DNA from: an uncultured Rhodospirillales bacterium | GTDB taxonomy: Bacteria; Pseudomonadota; Alphaproteobacteria; CACIAM-22H2 | Length of the DNA: 64,000 bases | Direction of reading: 5' to 3' | Assembly: GCA_937926175.1 (NCBI GenBank) | Contig: CALANV010000037.1 | Location: 1 to 64,000, forward strand | Part shown: in pieces, positions 15,346 through 23,953 of the stretch | Numbering within the stretch: position 1 is the stretch's first letter | Layout of the letters: every line of letters starts with the position of its first letter | Notes under the pieces: generated by a model | Told to the model about the DNA's origin: nothing | What the model saw: only the letters and a program-made list of their open reading frames with translations | The model's database searches: none | Made by a program: the position numbers and the translations under genes

Positions 15346-16140
15346 CTATCCCTTTGACGCAGCGTCGTCGGTTCGCGACGTCATGCGTTCGGCGATCCGC
15401 CGCAGCCACGCACGAACCTGTGTCGGCGAGTCGAGATACGCATCGGCGTTGCCCGCCGGCGGTGCGCCGACGCGCACCGCGTTTCCACCCATCTGGCGGA
15501 CGGCGGCGAAGCCGTACTCGTCGGTGACATCGTCGCCGAGGAACACCGGTTTCCGGTTCGCAAATGGCGGCCGAAGCATCAGCTGCGCGATGGCGCGTCC
15601 CTTGTTCACGCCATGCGGCTTGATCTCGTAGACCATTTTGCCCGGCATGACCGTGAGCTGATCGGCATAGGGAGAGACGACTGCATCGATGGCGCGCCGC
15701 AGCTCGTCGGCCACGTGCGGAACCTGACGGTAATGCATCGCGATCGTGCTGTCCTTGAACTCGGGCACGACGCCGACCATGCGGCGCGTCATTTCCATCA
15801 TCGCGGGACGCAGCAGGTGGAGTACCGTCGGCGGCTGCAAGCGCTCGATCGGATCGTCGGGCGTCACGCGCAATTCGAATCCGTGCTCGCCCGACGCCGG
15901 CAGGCGCAGGGGTTTGAACAGCTGGTCGATCTGCGCGATCGGACGGCCCGATACCAGGGCGAGCGCGCCGTCGAGGGCACCGTAAAGCGTGCGCAACGTA
16001 TCGCGGAGCTCCGGCGGAACGACGACGGCTTCGGGCACCGGCGCGATGTCGAGGAGTGTCCCGTCGATGTCGAGGAAGAGCGCGATCCGACTGCCCGGTC
16101 CGAGGGCAACGGGCTCGGCGAAATCCTGCTTTTCCCGCAT
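15346..16140 (-). CDS. otsB: Trehalose-6-phosphate phosphatase
   Basis: A HAD-superfamily phosphatase of 264 residues completing trehalose synthesis. Motif I is FLDIDGTLLD, motif II lies at ALVSGRP, and motif IV is FLGDDVTDEYGF. The sequence also has SGEHGFELR, GKMVYEIKPHGVNKG and MGGNAVRVG, as expected for OtsB. The ATG at 16140 is preferred to an upstream TTG. It is separated from otsA by about 180 nt, which may hold a second promoter. Confidence 0.93.
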   Translation of the reverse strand: MREKQDFAEPVALGPGSRIALFLDIDGTLLDIAPVPEAVVVPPELRDTLRTLYGALDGALALVSGRPIAQIDQLFKPLRLPASGEHGFELRVTPDDPIERLQPPTVLHLLRPAMMEMTRRMVGVVPEFKDSTIAMHYRQVPHVADELRRAIDAVVSPYADQLTVMPGKMVYEIKPHGVNKGRAIAQLMLRPPFANRKPVFLGDDVTDEYGFAAVRQMGGNAVRVGAPPAGNADAYLDSPTQVRAWLRRIAERMTSRTDDAASKG

Positions 16141-16269
16141 GGGGAAGAACCTACACGGCAATCTTGCGCCGCGACAACTGTTGCGTGGGGTCGGGCGCGA
16201 TGAGCGGGGCAGCGCTCGGATCCGGGGCCCTCAGAACGGTTGTGTTCGAGTGGAGACTTGAATTTCGTC

Positions 16270-16301
16270 GACCGATCGGTCAATTTATTGACCGATCGGT
16301 C
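16270..16301 (+). promoter_or_regulatory. Tandem TetR-type operators
   Basis: Two identical perfect palindromes GACCGATCGGTC at 16270-16281 and 16290-16301, 20 bp centre to centre (two helical turns). They lie 40-70 nt upstream of the di-iron oxygenase start. They probably bind the TetR protein encoded one gene downstream. Confidence 0.82.
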
Positions 16302-16342
16302 GATTAATCGGCCGGAACCATTCAATGACGAGGAGGAAACCG

Positions 16343-17437
16343 ATGGCCGCGGATCTCACCGGCACCGCCAAGCAGCTCGCCGAAAAGATGCAGGTGCCGT
16401 CCTCCAATCCGACCGAGGCGCCCGATCCGATCAAGATCCTTTACGGCACGCGCAACCCGCCGCCTTTCAAGGAAAACAACATTTTTCCGATCGAATGGCG
16501 CGTCGAGACGCCGAAGATGATGGAGATCTACGACGGCGCGCGCGATCCGGGCTGGGCACCGAACCGGCTGCCGTGGGATACGCTCGACGCGAACGCCTTC
16601 ACCCTGGATCAGCGCTATGCGCTGGCGTACTGGTGGTCGCTGCTGTCCGTGTTCGACTCGTCCGGTCCGGCCGTGTTTGCGCGCGCCATGATCCATACCT
16701 ACGAGGCGCACGAGGAGGATCCCGTCCGGAAATGCTTCTTCTCGGTGACCCGTGACGAGGTGAACCACGAGGAGATCTGTCAGCGCGCGATCCAGGCACT
16801 GACGCCGAACGGGCCACTCGGCTACGAGCCGGAGACGCCGCTGGGCAAACTCGCCCGCAACAACGTGCTCTGGTACTACCATAACGGCGGCCGCTACTGG
16901 GAAGGCTACAAGAAGGCCGTCGGCAAGTATCCGCTCGCCATCCTGTTCACGTCGTTCCTGATGGGCGAGGTCGCCTCGGCGACGCTGTTCCACGGCATGT
17001 ATCAGCGCACGACCATTCCCGTGTTCAAGGAGGCGTTCAAGAACGTCGGGAAGGACGAGGCGCGGCACATGGGTATCTGCCTCGCCATTCTCGAGCGGCT
17101 TCTGCCGAAGCTGACCGACGAGATGCGCGAGCAGATCACCAAACAGCTGCGGGCCGGTTACGTGTTCCTTTCCGGCATCCTGTATGAGCCGCCCGATCAG
17201 TTCTGGGAGCTGCCCGAGACGTGGCGCCCGGCGCATCGTCTGCTCGAGGACGTGGCCCGCGATGCCGGGCTCGGCATCCTGACGCTCGAGGAGCGTCGCG
17301 ACAACTGGCGTGCCGCCGTTCTCAAGATGAAGGGACTGCTCGAACCGTATGGCGTCGCGTTTCCCGCCATTCCGGAGATCGGAATTGACGGGCAGACGGT
17401 CGCCTTCGATCCGGCAGACATCATTCCGGTGTTCTGA
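16343..17437 (+). CDS. Ferritin-like di-iron oxygenase
   Basis: A 364-residue soluble protein with two Glu...ExxH units, the ligand pattern of a ferritin-like di-iron centre. The first unit is TYEAHEED followed by RDEVNHEEI; the second is LMGEVASA followed by KDEARHMG. It is too long for ferritin and fits the oxygenase side of the superfamily; the substrate is unknown. The SD AGGAGG selects ATG 16343 over an ATG at 16325. Tandem TetR operators precede it, the TetR gene follows 15 nt later, and a convergent ferredoxin-type reductase lies next. That reductase is a plausible electron donor for a two-component oxygenase (inference). Confidence 0.8.
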   Translation: MAADLTGTAKQLAEKMQVPSSNPTEAPDPIKILYGTRNPPPFKENNIFPIEWRVETPKMMEIYDGARDPGWAPNRLPWDTLDANAFTLDQRYALAYWWSLLSVFDSSGPAVFARAMIHTYEAHEEDPVRKCFFSVTRDEVNHEEICQRAIQALTPNGPLGYEPETPLGKLARNNVLWYYHNGGRYWEGYKKAVGKYPLAILFTSFLMGEVASATLFHGMYQRTTIPVFKEAFKNVGKDEARHMGICLAILERLLPKLTDEMREQITKQLRAGYVFLSGILYEPPDQFWELPETWRPAHRLLEDVARDAGLGILTLEERRDNWRAAVLKMKGLLEPYGVAFPAIPEIGIDGQTVAFDPADIIPVF

Positions 17438-17452
17438 GCCGGCCGAAGCGGC

Positions 17453-18301
17453 ATGGCACGCCCGCAGGCCGAAGATTACGCGGCGAAACAGCAGGTCATC
17501 CGCGACCGCGCGGCGGAGCTGTTCGCCGCGCGCGGCTTCGCGGCCACGTCGATCAGCGATATCGCGGCGGCGTGCAACTGCGCCAAGTCGCTGATCTACC
17601 ATTACTTCGGCTCCAAGGAGGACATTCTCTTCGACCTGCTCAAGGCGCATGTCGAAGCGCTCTACGGTGCGGCACGCGCCGCGCTCGACCAGGAGAGCGA
17701 TCCCGAAGCGCGCTTTCGTGCGTTCGTCCGCGCATTGCTCGATCTTTATGCGCATGCCCGAGCGAAGCACATCCTGCTGCTCAACGAGCTCGACAACCTG
17801 CCGCCGTCCCGCAAAGGATCGATCGTCGCGTTGGAGCGGCAGCTCGTCGAGCTTGCAGCGGATCTGTTCGAGGGGTTGGCGCCGGGGCTCGGCAAGGAAA
17901 GGATGCTGCGCATCCCGATCGCGATGAGCTTCTACGGGATGATCAACTGGACATACACGTGGTATCGGCCCGGCGGGCCGCTCTCGCCGCGTCGCTTTGC
18001 GGACCTGGCGGCCGACCTGTTCCTGCGGGGGATGCCGGCGGCGATCGAGCGCTTTACGGGTCAGCCGGATGGCGACGCGACCGAAGCGGTGCGCGGCAGG
18101 AACGAGTCCGTCACGATGCGATCCGCGGCTGCGTTCGATGCCAAGGCCGCCGCGACGCAGTCGTCGACGAAAGCGGGCGAGCCGGCGACCAGCACCACGT
18201 GCTCGGACAAGTTACGGGCCTCGCGCGTGAGCAGCAAGGGAATGCGTCCGCGTAGCCAGGGCGGCGGTGCGGCGTCGTCCCGCGTCAGGGTGACGCGGTA
18301 A
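17453..18301 (+). CDS. TetR-family transcriptional regulator with extended tail
   Basis: The N-terminal helix-turn-helix lies at about residues 15-60 (AELFAARGFAATSISDIAAACNC then SLIYHYFGSKEDIL), followed by a helical ligand/dimer domain to about residue 205. Typical relatives end there. This frame runs on to residue 282 through low-complexity sequence that is antisense to the reductase C-terminus. The normal stop may have been lost, or an unusual convergent overlap of 241 bp may exist. It probably represses the di-iron oxygenase operon through the paired GACCGATCGGTC sites. Confidence 0.85.
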   Translation: MARPQAEDYAAKQQVIRDRAAELFAARGFAATSISDIAAACNCAKSLIYHYFGSKEDILFDLLKAHVEALYGAARAALDQESDPEARFRAFVRALLDLYAHARAKHILLLNELDNLPPSRKGSIVALERQLVELAADLFEGLAPGLGKERMLRIPIAMSFYGMINWTYTWYRPGGPLSPRRFADLAADLFLRGMPAAIERFTGQPDGDATEAVRGRNESVTMRSAAAFDAKAAATQSSTKAGEPATSTTCSDKLRASRVSSKGMRPRSQGGGAASSRVRVTR

Positions 18302-19128
18302 CTGAAGTTTTCGTGGCGGTGGGCGAGACGTGCAAGCACGTCCAGGGCGAAAAGTTCTCGACGGTCACGCACCGAGAACAGGAGCTCGATGCGTCGCTTG
18401 TGTCCTTCGGCCAGCGCCTTGCCTATGACGGACAGAATGGGCGATAGTCCGCTGCCGCCGGCCAATGCCAGGACCGGCCGATCACCTGCATCAGGCAGAC
18501 CGAACTCGCCATAAGGTCCACGGACGTTCACGGTATCGCCCACGGACAGGGAATGAACCCACGTGCTGCAGCGGCCGTGCGGGTGACGCGTGATGAAGAA
18601 AGAGAGCTGGCCGTCCGGCGCAAGGCCGTCGGCGCCGGGCGCATCGATGATCGAGTAGGGGCGCGACTCGCTCAGACCTGGCGCGACGAATTCGAGATTC
18701 ATGCCGGGGCGGAACCGGAAGCGCGTGCCGCGCGGCAGCGCGAGAACGAGTCGGCGTATCGAGGGCGTGACACTCTCGGCAGCGACGACTTCGGCCGTCA
18801 GTTCCATCGGGAGGATCACCTCCTCGCCGGCGCGTTTGGGGCGCATCGGCTCGACCGTGCGCAGGCGCAATGTCGGCGAGAGCGGCTTCGACTGACACGT
18901 CAGGCAGTAGCCTTGCTCCTTTTCCTCGTCGGTGATGGCGAAGCTCATCACCCAGCCGTGGTCGACTTCACCTTCGACGACCAGGGCCTTGCACGTGCCG
19001 CAGGCACCGCCGCGACAGCTGTGGGGCATGTGGAGCCCCGCCGCGAGGCCGGCATCCAGGATGATGGTGCCGGATGGGCAGGCGAACGATTCCCCCGTAT
19101 TCTCTACGATGACGTCGGTCGAGGACAT
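18061..19128 (-). CDS. 2Fe-2S ferredoxin / FAD-NAD(P)H reductase
   Basis: A 355-residue electron-transfer flavoprotein. The N-terminal plant-type ferredoxin domain has the cluster motif HSCRGGACGTC with the fourth cysteine in YCLTCQ. It is followed by an FAD-binding barrel (RPYSIIDAPG) and an NAD(P)-binding domain (LALAGGSGLSPILSVI). This order is seen in reductases of multicomponent oxygenases. The ATG at 19128 is preferred; a GTG at 19182 would add 18 residues. It converges on the TetR gene with a 241-bp overlap. It is a likely electron supplier to the di-iron oxygenase at 16343 (inference from proximity). Confidence 0.88.
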   Translation of the reverse strand: MSSTDVIVENTGESFACPSGTIILDAGLAAGLHMPHSCRGGACGTCKALVVEGEVDHGWVMSFAITDEEKEQGYCLTCQSKPLSPTLRLRTVEPMRPKRAGEEVILPMELTAEVVAAESVTPSIRRLVLALPRGTRFRFRPGMNLEFVAPGLSESRPYSIIDAPGADGLAPDGQLSFFITRHPHGRCSTWVHSLSVGDTVNVRGPYGEFGLPDAGDRPVLALAGGSGLSPILSVIGKALAEGHKRRIELLFSVRDRRELFALDVLARLAHRHENFSYRVTLTRDDAAPPPWLRGRIPLLLTREARNLSEHVVLVAGSPAFVDDCVAAALASNAAADRIVTDSFLPRTASVASPSG

Positions 19129-19154
19129 GTGCAGGTTCACATATGTGCAGGTTC
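19127..19154. repeat. 12-bp direct repeat at the reductase start
   Basis: ATGTGCAGGTTC occurs at 19127-19138 and 19143-19154 (16 bp apart), with the palindrome CACATATGTG (19138-19147) spanning the junction. It overlaps the reductase start codon. It could be an operator or a simple local duplication. Confidence 0.4.
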
Positions 19155-19211
19155 TTATAACGGCGTCATCGCGACGATGCACGCGCCTGATACGGACTCT
19201 GTCCGGATCGA

Positions 19212-20219
19212 TCAGCCCTGCTGGAGTGCCGTCATGAACATGCCGGGATCGACGTTGCCGCCGGAGCAGACGACGGCGACGGTGCGCCCTGCCAGCGGGA
19301 TCCGGCCGCTGAGCGCAGCGGCGAGCGCGACGGCGCCGCCGGGCTCGACGACGAGCTTCAGGTCGGTGAACGCGACGGCCATCGCCGCCCGGACCTCGTC
19401 GTCGCTTACCACCAGGCCTCCCTTGAGAAGCCGCGAATTGATGGCGAACGTGATTTCGCCGGGCATCGGTGCCAGCAGCGCATCGCAGATCGACCGCGCC
19501 GCGGGATCGTTGCTCTCGCGCCGGCCGTTGGCCAGCGACTTGGCGTGATCATCGAACCCAGCCGGCTCGCAGACATAGACGTCCGTCCCGGGCGCGCGCG
19601 CGGCGAGGGCAAGGGCGACGCCAGCAACGAGGCCGCCGCCGCTTGCGGGTACGAGGGCCGCGTCGAGCGAGGCGCCGATCTCTGCCGCCTGCTGGACGAT
19701 CTCGAGACCGATCGTTCCCTGGCCGGCGATGATGTCCGGATCGTCGAACGGGGGCACGATGACGGCGCCGCGCGAGCCGGCGATGCGGGCGCCGACCTCC
19801 TCGCGGCGCTCCTTGTAACGGTCGTACAGAACCACCTCGGCGCCGTAACTCCTGGTGTTTCTGATTTTGATCGCCGGCGCATCCGAAGGCATCACGATCG
19901 TTGCGGGTATCCCCAGCATCTGGGCCGCGGCAGCCACGCCCTGGGCATGATTGCCGGACGAGTAGGCGACGACGCCGCGCCGGCGCTGCTCCGGATCGAG
20001 CTGGCTCAGCCGGTTGTACGCGCCCCGGAACTTGAACGAGCCGGTACGCTGCAGCGGCTCGGCCTTGACGAGCACGCGCCCGCCGAGCCGCTCGTTGAGC
20101 AGCGGCGATTCCAGGAGAGGTGTGACCACGGCACGCCCGGCGATACGTTGCGCGGCGGCTTCGACGTCCGCGATCGTGGGCAGACGCGCGGCAAGATCAG
20201 AGGCAGGCGAGGAATTCAT
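19212..20219 (-). CDS. Threonine/serine dehydratase (PLP fold type II)
   Basis: A 335-residue PLP enzyme without an ACT domain. The PLP lysine lies in TGSFKFRGAYN, followed by SSGNHAQGVA, the phosphate loop SGGGLVAG, and C-terminal CSGGNVDPG. It belongs with the catabolic threonine/serine or hydroxyaspartate ammonia-lyases and serine racemases; the substrate cannot be fixed from sequence. The ATG at 20219 lies inside the end of the hydrolase gene (23-nt overlap), so it is the last gene of a three-gene operon. A second, ACT-containing dehydratase is at 44340-45569. Confidence 0.88.
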   Translation of the reverse strand: MNSSPASDLAARLPTIADVEAAAQRIAGRAVVTPLLESPLLNERLGGRVLVKAEPLQRTGSFKFRGAYNRLSQLDPEQRRRGVVAYSSGNHAQGVAAAAQMLGIPATIVMPSDAPAIKIRNTRSYGAEVVLYDRYKERREEVGARIAGSRGAVIVPPFDDPDIIAGQGTIGLEIVQQAAEIGASLDAALVPASGGGLVAGVALALAARAPGTDVYVCEPAGFDDHAKSLANGRRESNDPAARSICDALLAPMPGEITFAINSRLLKGGLVVSDDEVRAAMAVAFTDLKLVVEPGGAVALAAALSGRIPLAGRTVAVVCSGGNVDPGMFMTALQQG

Positions 20220-21066
20220 CGAGGGCCTTCCGGGCGAGTGGTTCGTCGAGTGTCGGCGCATGGCCGACATTCGGCAACGTCACGTCCCGCAGGTCCGGCC
20301 GTTCGGCCTTCATCCGAGCCAGCGTTGCCGCCGACAAGATATCGGACAGTCCGCCACGGATGACAAGCGCGGGAACGCGGCGGGTCGCCCGCCACAGCCC
20401 CCACAGGTCGATCGCTTCGTTCATGTCGTGTTGCAGCGCCTTGGCCAGATTCACGTCCCAATCGAAATGGAGCCGTCCGTCGCCGCCTGGGCGAAACGTC
20501 GCCTGTGCGAACGTCAGCCATTCGTCCTCCGTCGCCAACGACAGATTCGGCATCACGCGACGAAGATAGGCCGTAGCGCTCGTCCAGTCCGGCTGCGGGT
20601 GGTCGGCGGCGATATAGGACAGGATACGCCCGGTGCCGCGCGGATCGACGTCGGGCCCGATATCGTTGACGACGAGCCCCCGGAGCACGGCGGGCATCGC
20701 CGTTGCCATGGCCATGCCGAGGAGGCCCCCCATCGATGTCCCGATGACGATGACGCGCGCGAGCCCTAGGATCGCCAGCAGATGGCGGATGTCCTCCAGA
20801 TATGTCCGCGCGCGATAGTTCCGCCAGTCCGGATCCCGGGCCGAGCGGCCGCGGCCACGGAGGTCGGGCGCAATCACGCGGTGCGGCCGTGCGCCGTCCG
20901 GGTCGGCGAGTCTTTGCGCCAGACGGTCGAAGTCCTTCGAGTTGCGTGTGAGGCCCGGCAGGCACAACACGGGCGTCGCGGGCCAGAGAGGATCACCCCA
21001 ATCCTTGAAGAAGAGAGGCAGGTTGTCCGTTGCCGCAAAGAACCGCTCGCGGCAAACCGCCATCAT
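20197..21066 (-). CDS. Alpha/beta hydrolase
   Basis: A 289-residue alpha/beta hydrolase. CLPGLTRNSKDF forms the oxyanion region, GTSMGG is the nucleophile elbow with the catalytic Ser, the acid is probably in RGGLSDIL, and the His lies in NVGHAPTLDEP. It closely resembles the hydrolase at 52915-53784, so the two are paralogues. Its ATG overlaps the dehalogenase stop (TGATG). The substrate is unknown. Confidence 0.88.
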   Translation of the reverse strand: MMAVCRERFFAATDNLPLFFKDWGDPLWPATPVLCLPGLTRNSKDFDRLAQRLADPDGARPHRVIAPDLRGRGRSARDPDWRNYRARTYLEDIRHLLAILGLARVIVIGTSMGGLLGMAMATAMPAVLRGLVVNDIGPDVDPRGTGRILSYIAADHPQPDWTSATAYLRRVMPNLSLATEDEWLTFAQATFRPGGDGRLHFDWDVNLAKALQHDMNEAIDLWGLWRATRRVPALVIRGGLSDILSAATLARMKAERPDLRDVTLPNVGHAPTLDEPLARKALDEFLACL

Positions 21067-21752
21067 CAGTGCCCGAGCAGCGCCGGCAGGTCACGCAGCG
21101 TGGTCACCTCGGCCACCGGCTTTGCCGGCAGATTGTCCTTGGGTTGGCCGGAACGGTTGATCCAGACGGCCTGGAAGCCGAAGCATGCAGCCCCCACCAC
21201 GTCCCAGCCATTGGATGACACGAAACACACCTTGTCAGGTGTCACGCCCGTCTTGTCGACGACGAGCCGGTAAACCGAAGGGTGCGGCTTGTAGATTTGC
21301 ACGGCATCGGCCGAGAACACGCCTTCGAACAGCCGGCTGATCCCCGTGCTGTTGACGGCCGCCGTCAGCATGGTCGGAGAGCCGTTGGAAAGAATGGTCA
21401 GCCGCATACCTGCCGCCCGGAGCGCCTTGAGCGTGTCGACCACGTCGGGGTAGCAGGGCAGGTTCAGATACTGCTGCATCAACGTGGCCCGCAGGAGGGG
21501 ATCCTGCCGTTTCACCGCCGCGAGCGCGAAGTCCAGGCTTTCGCTCGTCACGTACCAGAAATCGACGTAACGGCCCATCAGACTCCTGAGCCAAGTGTAC
21601 TCAAGCTGCTTGCGCCGCCACAGGTCGGAAACGGTCTGCCAGTCGGGGCCGAGTGTCTGTTTGCAGCGCTCCGCAGCCGACGCGTAGTCGAAGAGCGTGC
21701 CGTATGCATCGAACGTGCAGACCTCGATATCGCGTAGTTGCACCGTGGTCAT
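21066..21752 (-). CDS. Haloacid dehalogenase type II (HAD family)
   Basis: A 228-residue L-2-haloacid dehalogenase-like enzyme. The nucleophile Asp lies in TFDAYGTLFDY, motif II in ILSNGSP, Lys in YKPHPSVYRLV, and the type II motif is SSNGWDVVGA. This family hydrolyses 2-haloalkanoic acids with inversion; many members have unknown natural substrates. The ATG at 21752 has SD GGAGA. It is the first gene of the dehalogenase-hydrolase-dehydratase operon. Confidence 0.87.
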   Translation of the reverse strand: MTTVQLRDIEVCTFDAYGTLFDYASAAERCKQTLGPDWQTVSDLWRRKQLEYTWLRSLMGRYVDFWYVTSESLDFALAAVKRQDPLLRATLMQQYLNLPCYPDVVDTLKALRAAGMRLTILSNGSPTMLTAAVNSTGISRLFEGVFSADAVQIYKPHPSVYRLVVDKTGVTPDKVCFVSSNGWDVVGAACFGFQAVWINRSGQPKDNLPAKPVAEVTTLRDLPALLGH

Positions 21753-21773
21753 GCCCGTGTCTCCTTCGATCGG

Positions 21774-23816
21774 TCAGTACGTCGCACCCCGCCGCAGATC
21801 GTCGTGAATGCCCTGGGCAAGCTGTCCGCTGCCCAGGAGACGCCGATAAACCTGGAGATTCTCCAGAACGCGCTGAACGTAGTTTCGCGTCTCCCCGAAC
21901 GGGATCAGCTCGATCCAGTCGATCACATCTACCTTGCGCTGCCGCGGATCGCCATATTCGCGTATCCATTCGCGCACGCGGTTGGGACCGGCATTGTAGG
22001 CGGCAAGGGCGAGCACGTAGGATCCGTCGAACTCTTCGATCAGACGGGCGAGATAGCTGCGACCGATCTGGAGATTGTATTCCGGGTCGGTCAGCAGCCG
22101 GTCGTCGCTGTGCTTGAGGCCGAGGGTCTTGGCGACGGCACGCGCCGTCGCCGGCATCAGCTGCATCATGCCACGTGCGCCGGCAGGGCTGACGGCCCGG
22201 ACCTCGAAAGCGCTCTCCTGGCGGATCATTGCATGGAGGAGAGCCCGCTCGCTGACCTCGCCGTCGACGAGGGGAAGAATCGGCCAGCCGAACTCAGGCA
22301 GCAGTACGTTGGCGATCTGCGCCGACCGTTTGCTCGCCAAGACGGCGAGATCCGGCCGGCCGATCGACATGGCAAGCTCGCCGACGAGCGCGTGCTGCGC
22401 CGGGCTCGCTGCAAGGGTCACGTGGCGGAGGATGAACGGCTTGACGCGATCCTCGACCCCAAGCTCGCTCAGGAGCCGCACGACGCGCGTCAGCTCGTGT
22501 GCCTCGAAGGCCCGGCGTTCGCCCGCGGTCGCCTCCGGTATCGTCGGCCAGGACGGACGCTGCTTGGAGGGCAGTTTGGCCCCGGCGAGCTGGCCGTAAT
22601 AGGTGACGGGGAAGGCCGCTGCCGTCTCGTACCAGGACCGGGCCGCGGCCTTGTCGCCGATCGCCTCGGCCGTGCGTCCCGCCCAATAGGCGGCCCGGGC
22701 CAACGAGACAGGGTAGCGAACCGCCTCGTACAGGCGCGTGAAGTGCGTCAGCGCGGCGCGGGGCTCGTTGAGATAGCGGAGCGCGATCCAGCCGGCGAGG
22801 AATTCCGCCTCGGCGAACGCGACGCCGTCGCGCAGGTGATGATTGCGAACCAAGCGGTAGGCCTCGCTCATGCGGCCGTCGGCGATCGCCTTGCGCGCGA
22901 GGATCTCGCGCTCGGGCCACCAGATTTCGGGGCGGCCGAGCCGGCTCGACGCCCGTTGCATCAGCTCCATGGCGCCGTCGATCTGTCCCTTGCGGCGGCG
23001 CCAGCGCATCCGCTCGAACAGCAGGCCGGGATCGTTGACGAGACTGTCCGGAACCTTCCGAAGGGCGCTGTCGACGCCCGCCGCCATGGTGGCAAGCCGG
23101 ATCCGGGCTTCGGCCAGCGCGCGGTAGTTCGGGGTGACACGGCGCATCATGCGGCGAGCCTCCGTATACCGGCCTTCCCACAACAGGTTGTCGAGCCGCC
23201 GCACGTGGTCGGAATGACTCAGGTAGTGCTTGTAGCGGGTGATGAACATGCTCTCCTGCTTCTCGCCGAAGCTTCCGGAGAGCCAGGCATTGCGGACGAC
23301 CGCGATGGCTTTCGCGCGATCGCCCGAACGGAACAGTGCCTCGGCATAGCGCATGGCACCGTCGACCGTCGCCGGCTCGCGCAGGGCGAACCAGGCGAGA
23401 ACAACCGAATCGTCGGTGCGCTCGGCCAGCGCCTCCTCGGCGCGGCGCGCCAGGAGCTCCTGGCCCGGCCATTGCGGGTTGGCGTCGATGAACGCGGCGA
23501 TGTCCTCGAACGAGGCGCCGGACCGCGGCTGCTGCAGTTCGAGCCAGCGCAGGACCTTGTTCGCGAGCGGATGCTTGCCGGTGGCGATGTGCTGCCGAAC
23601 CTCGTCCCAGCGGCCGGCCTCGACCGCGGCGAATGCCCGGCGGTAATGGTCCTTCTGCGCGTCGGTCAGGTTCCTGGGAACGGCTCGTGCCGGATTGGCG
23701 CCGGCGGTCTGGGCGACAGCGGAGCCTTGGGCGTAGCAGGCTGGAGTGACGAAGGATGCGGCAATTGCGGCGGCCGCGATCCCACCAAGCACAAGTCGTC
23801 GAAGGCGGTTGTTCAT
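21774..23816 (-). CDS. Soluble lytic murein transglycosylase (Slt-type)
   Basis: A 680-residue periplasmic enzyme. A signal peptide (about residues 1-29, ending near CYAQG) is followed by a long alpha-helical superhelix and a C-terminal SLT domain. Catalytic Glu lies in MIRQESAFEVRAVSPAG, followed by ARGMMQLMPATA and LALAAYNAGPNRV. It cleaves peptidoglycan to 1,6-anhydromuropeptides. The gene is divergent from dapA with about 137 nt between them. Confidence 0.93.
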   Translation of the reverse strand: MNNRLRRLVLGGIAAAAIAASFVTPACYAQGSAVAQTAGANPARAVPRNLTDAQKDHYRRAFAAVEAGRWDEVRQHIATGKHPLANKVLRWLELQQPRSGASFEDIAAFIDANPQWPGQELLARRAEEALAERTDDSVVLAWFALREPATVDGAMRYAEALFRSGDRAKAIAVVRNAWLSGSFGEKQESMFITRYKHYLSHSDHVRRLDNLLWEGRYTEARRMMRRVTPNYRALAEARIRLATMAAGVDSALRKVPDSLVNDPGLLFERMRWRRRKGQIDGAMELMQRASSRLGRPEIWWPEREILARKAIADGRMSEAYRLVRNHHLRDGVAFAEAEFLAGWIALRYLNEPRAALTHFTRLYEAVRYPVSLARAAYWAGRTAEAIGDKAAARSWYETAAAFPVTYYGQLAGAKLPSKQRPSWPTIPEATAGERRAFEAHELTRVVRLLSELGVEDRVKPFILRHVTLAASPAQHALVGELAMSIGRPDLAVLASKRSAQIANVLLPEFGWPILPLVDGEVSERALLHAMIRQESAFEVRAVSPAGARGMMQLMPATARAVAKTLGLKHSDDRLLTDPEYNLQIGRSYLARLIEEFDGSYVLALAAYNAGPNRVREWIREYGDPRQRKVDVIDWIELIPFGETRNYVQRVLENLQVYRRLLGSGQLAQGIHDDLRRGATY

Positions 23817-23953
23817 CCCAGTCGATATTAGGCAACGGACATTCCCGAGCGCCAGCCCGCATGTTGCAGCGGGCGGGACGGCCGGGCTATGGTGCGCCGG
23901 TCAATATTGGATGCGCGCCGAGCGCGAATCTATAGCTGCCGGAGAAATAAGGA

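Noticed and set aside
21738..23831. 697-codon plus-strand frame
   Set aside because: Antisense to the lytic transglycosylase, which has signal peptide and catalytic motifs; no recognisable domain on the plus strand.
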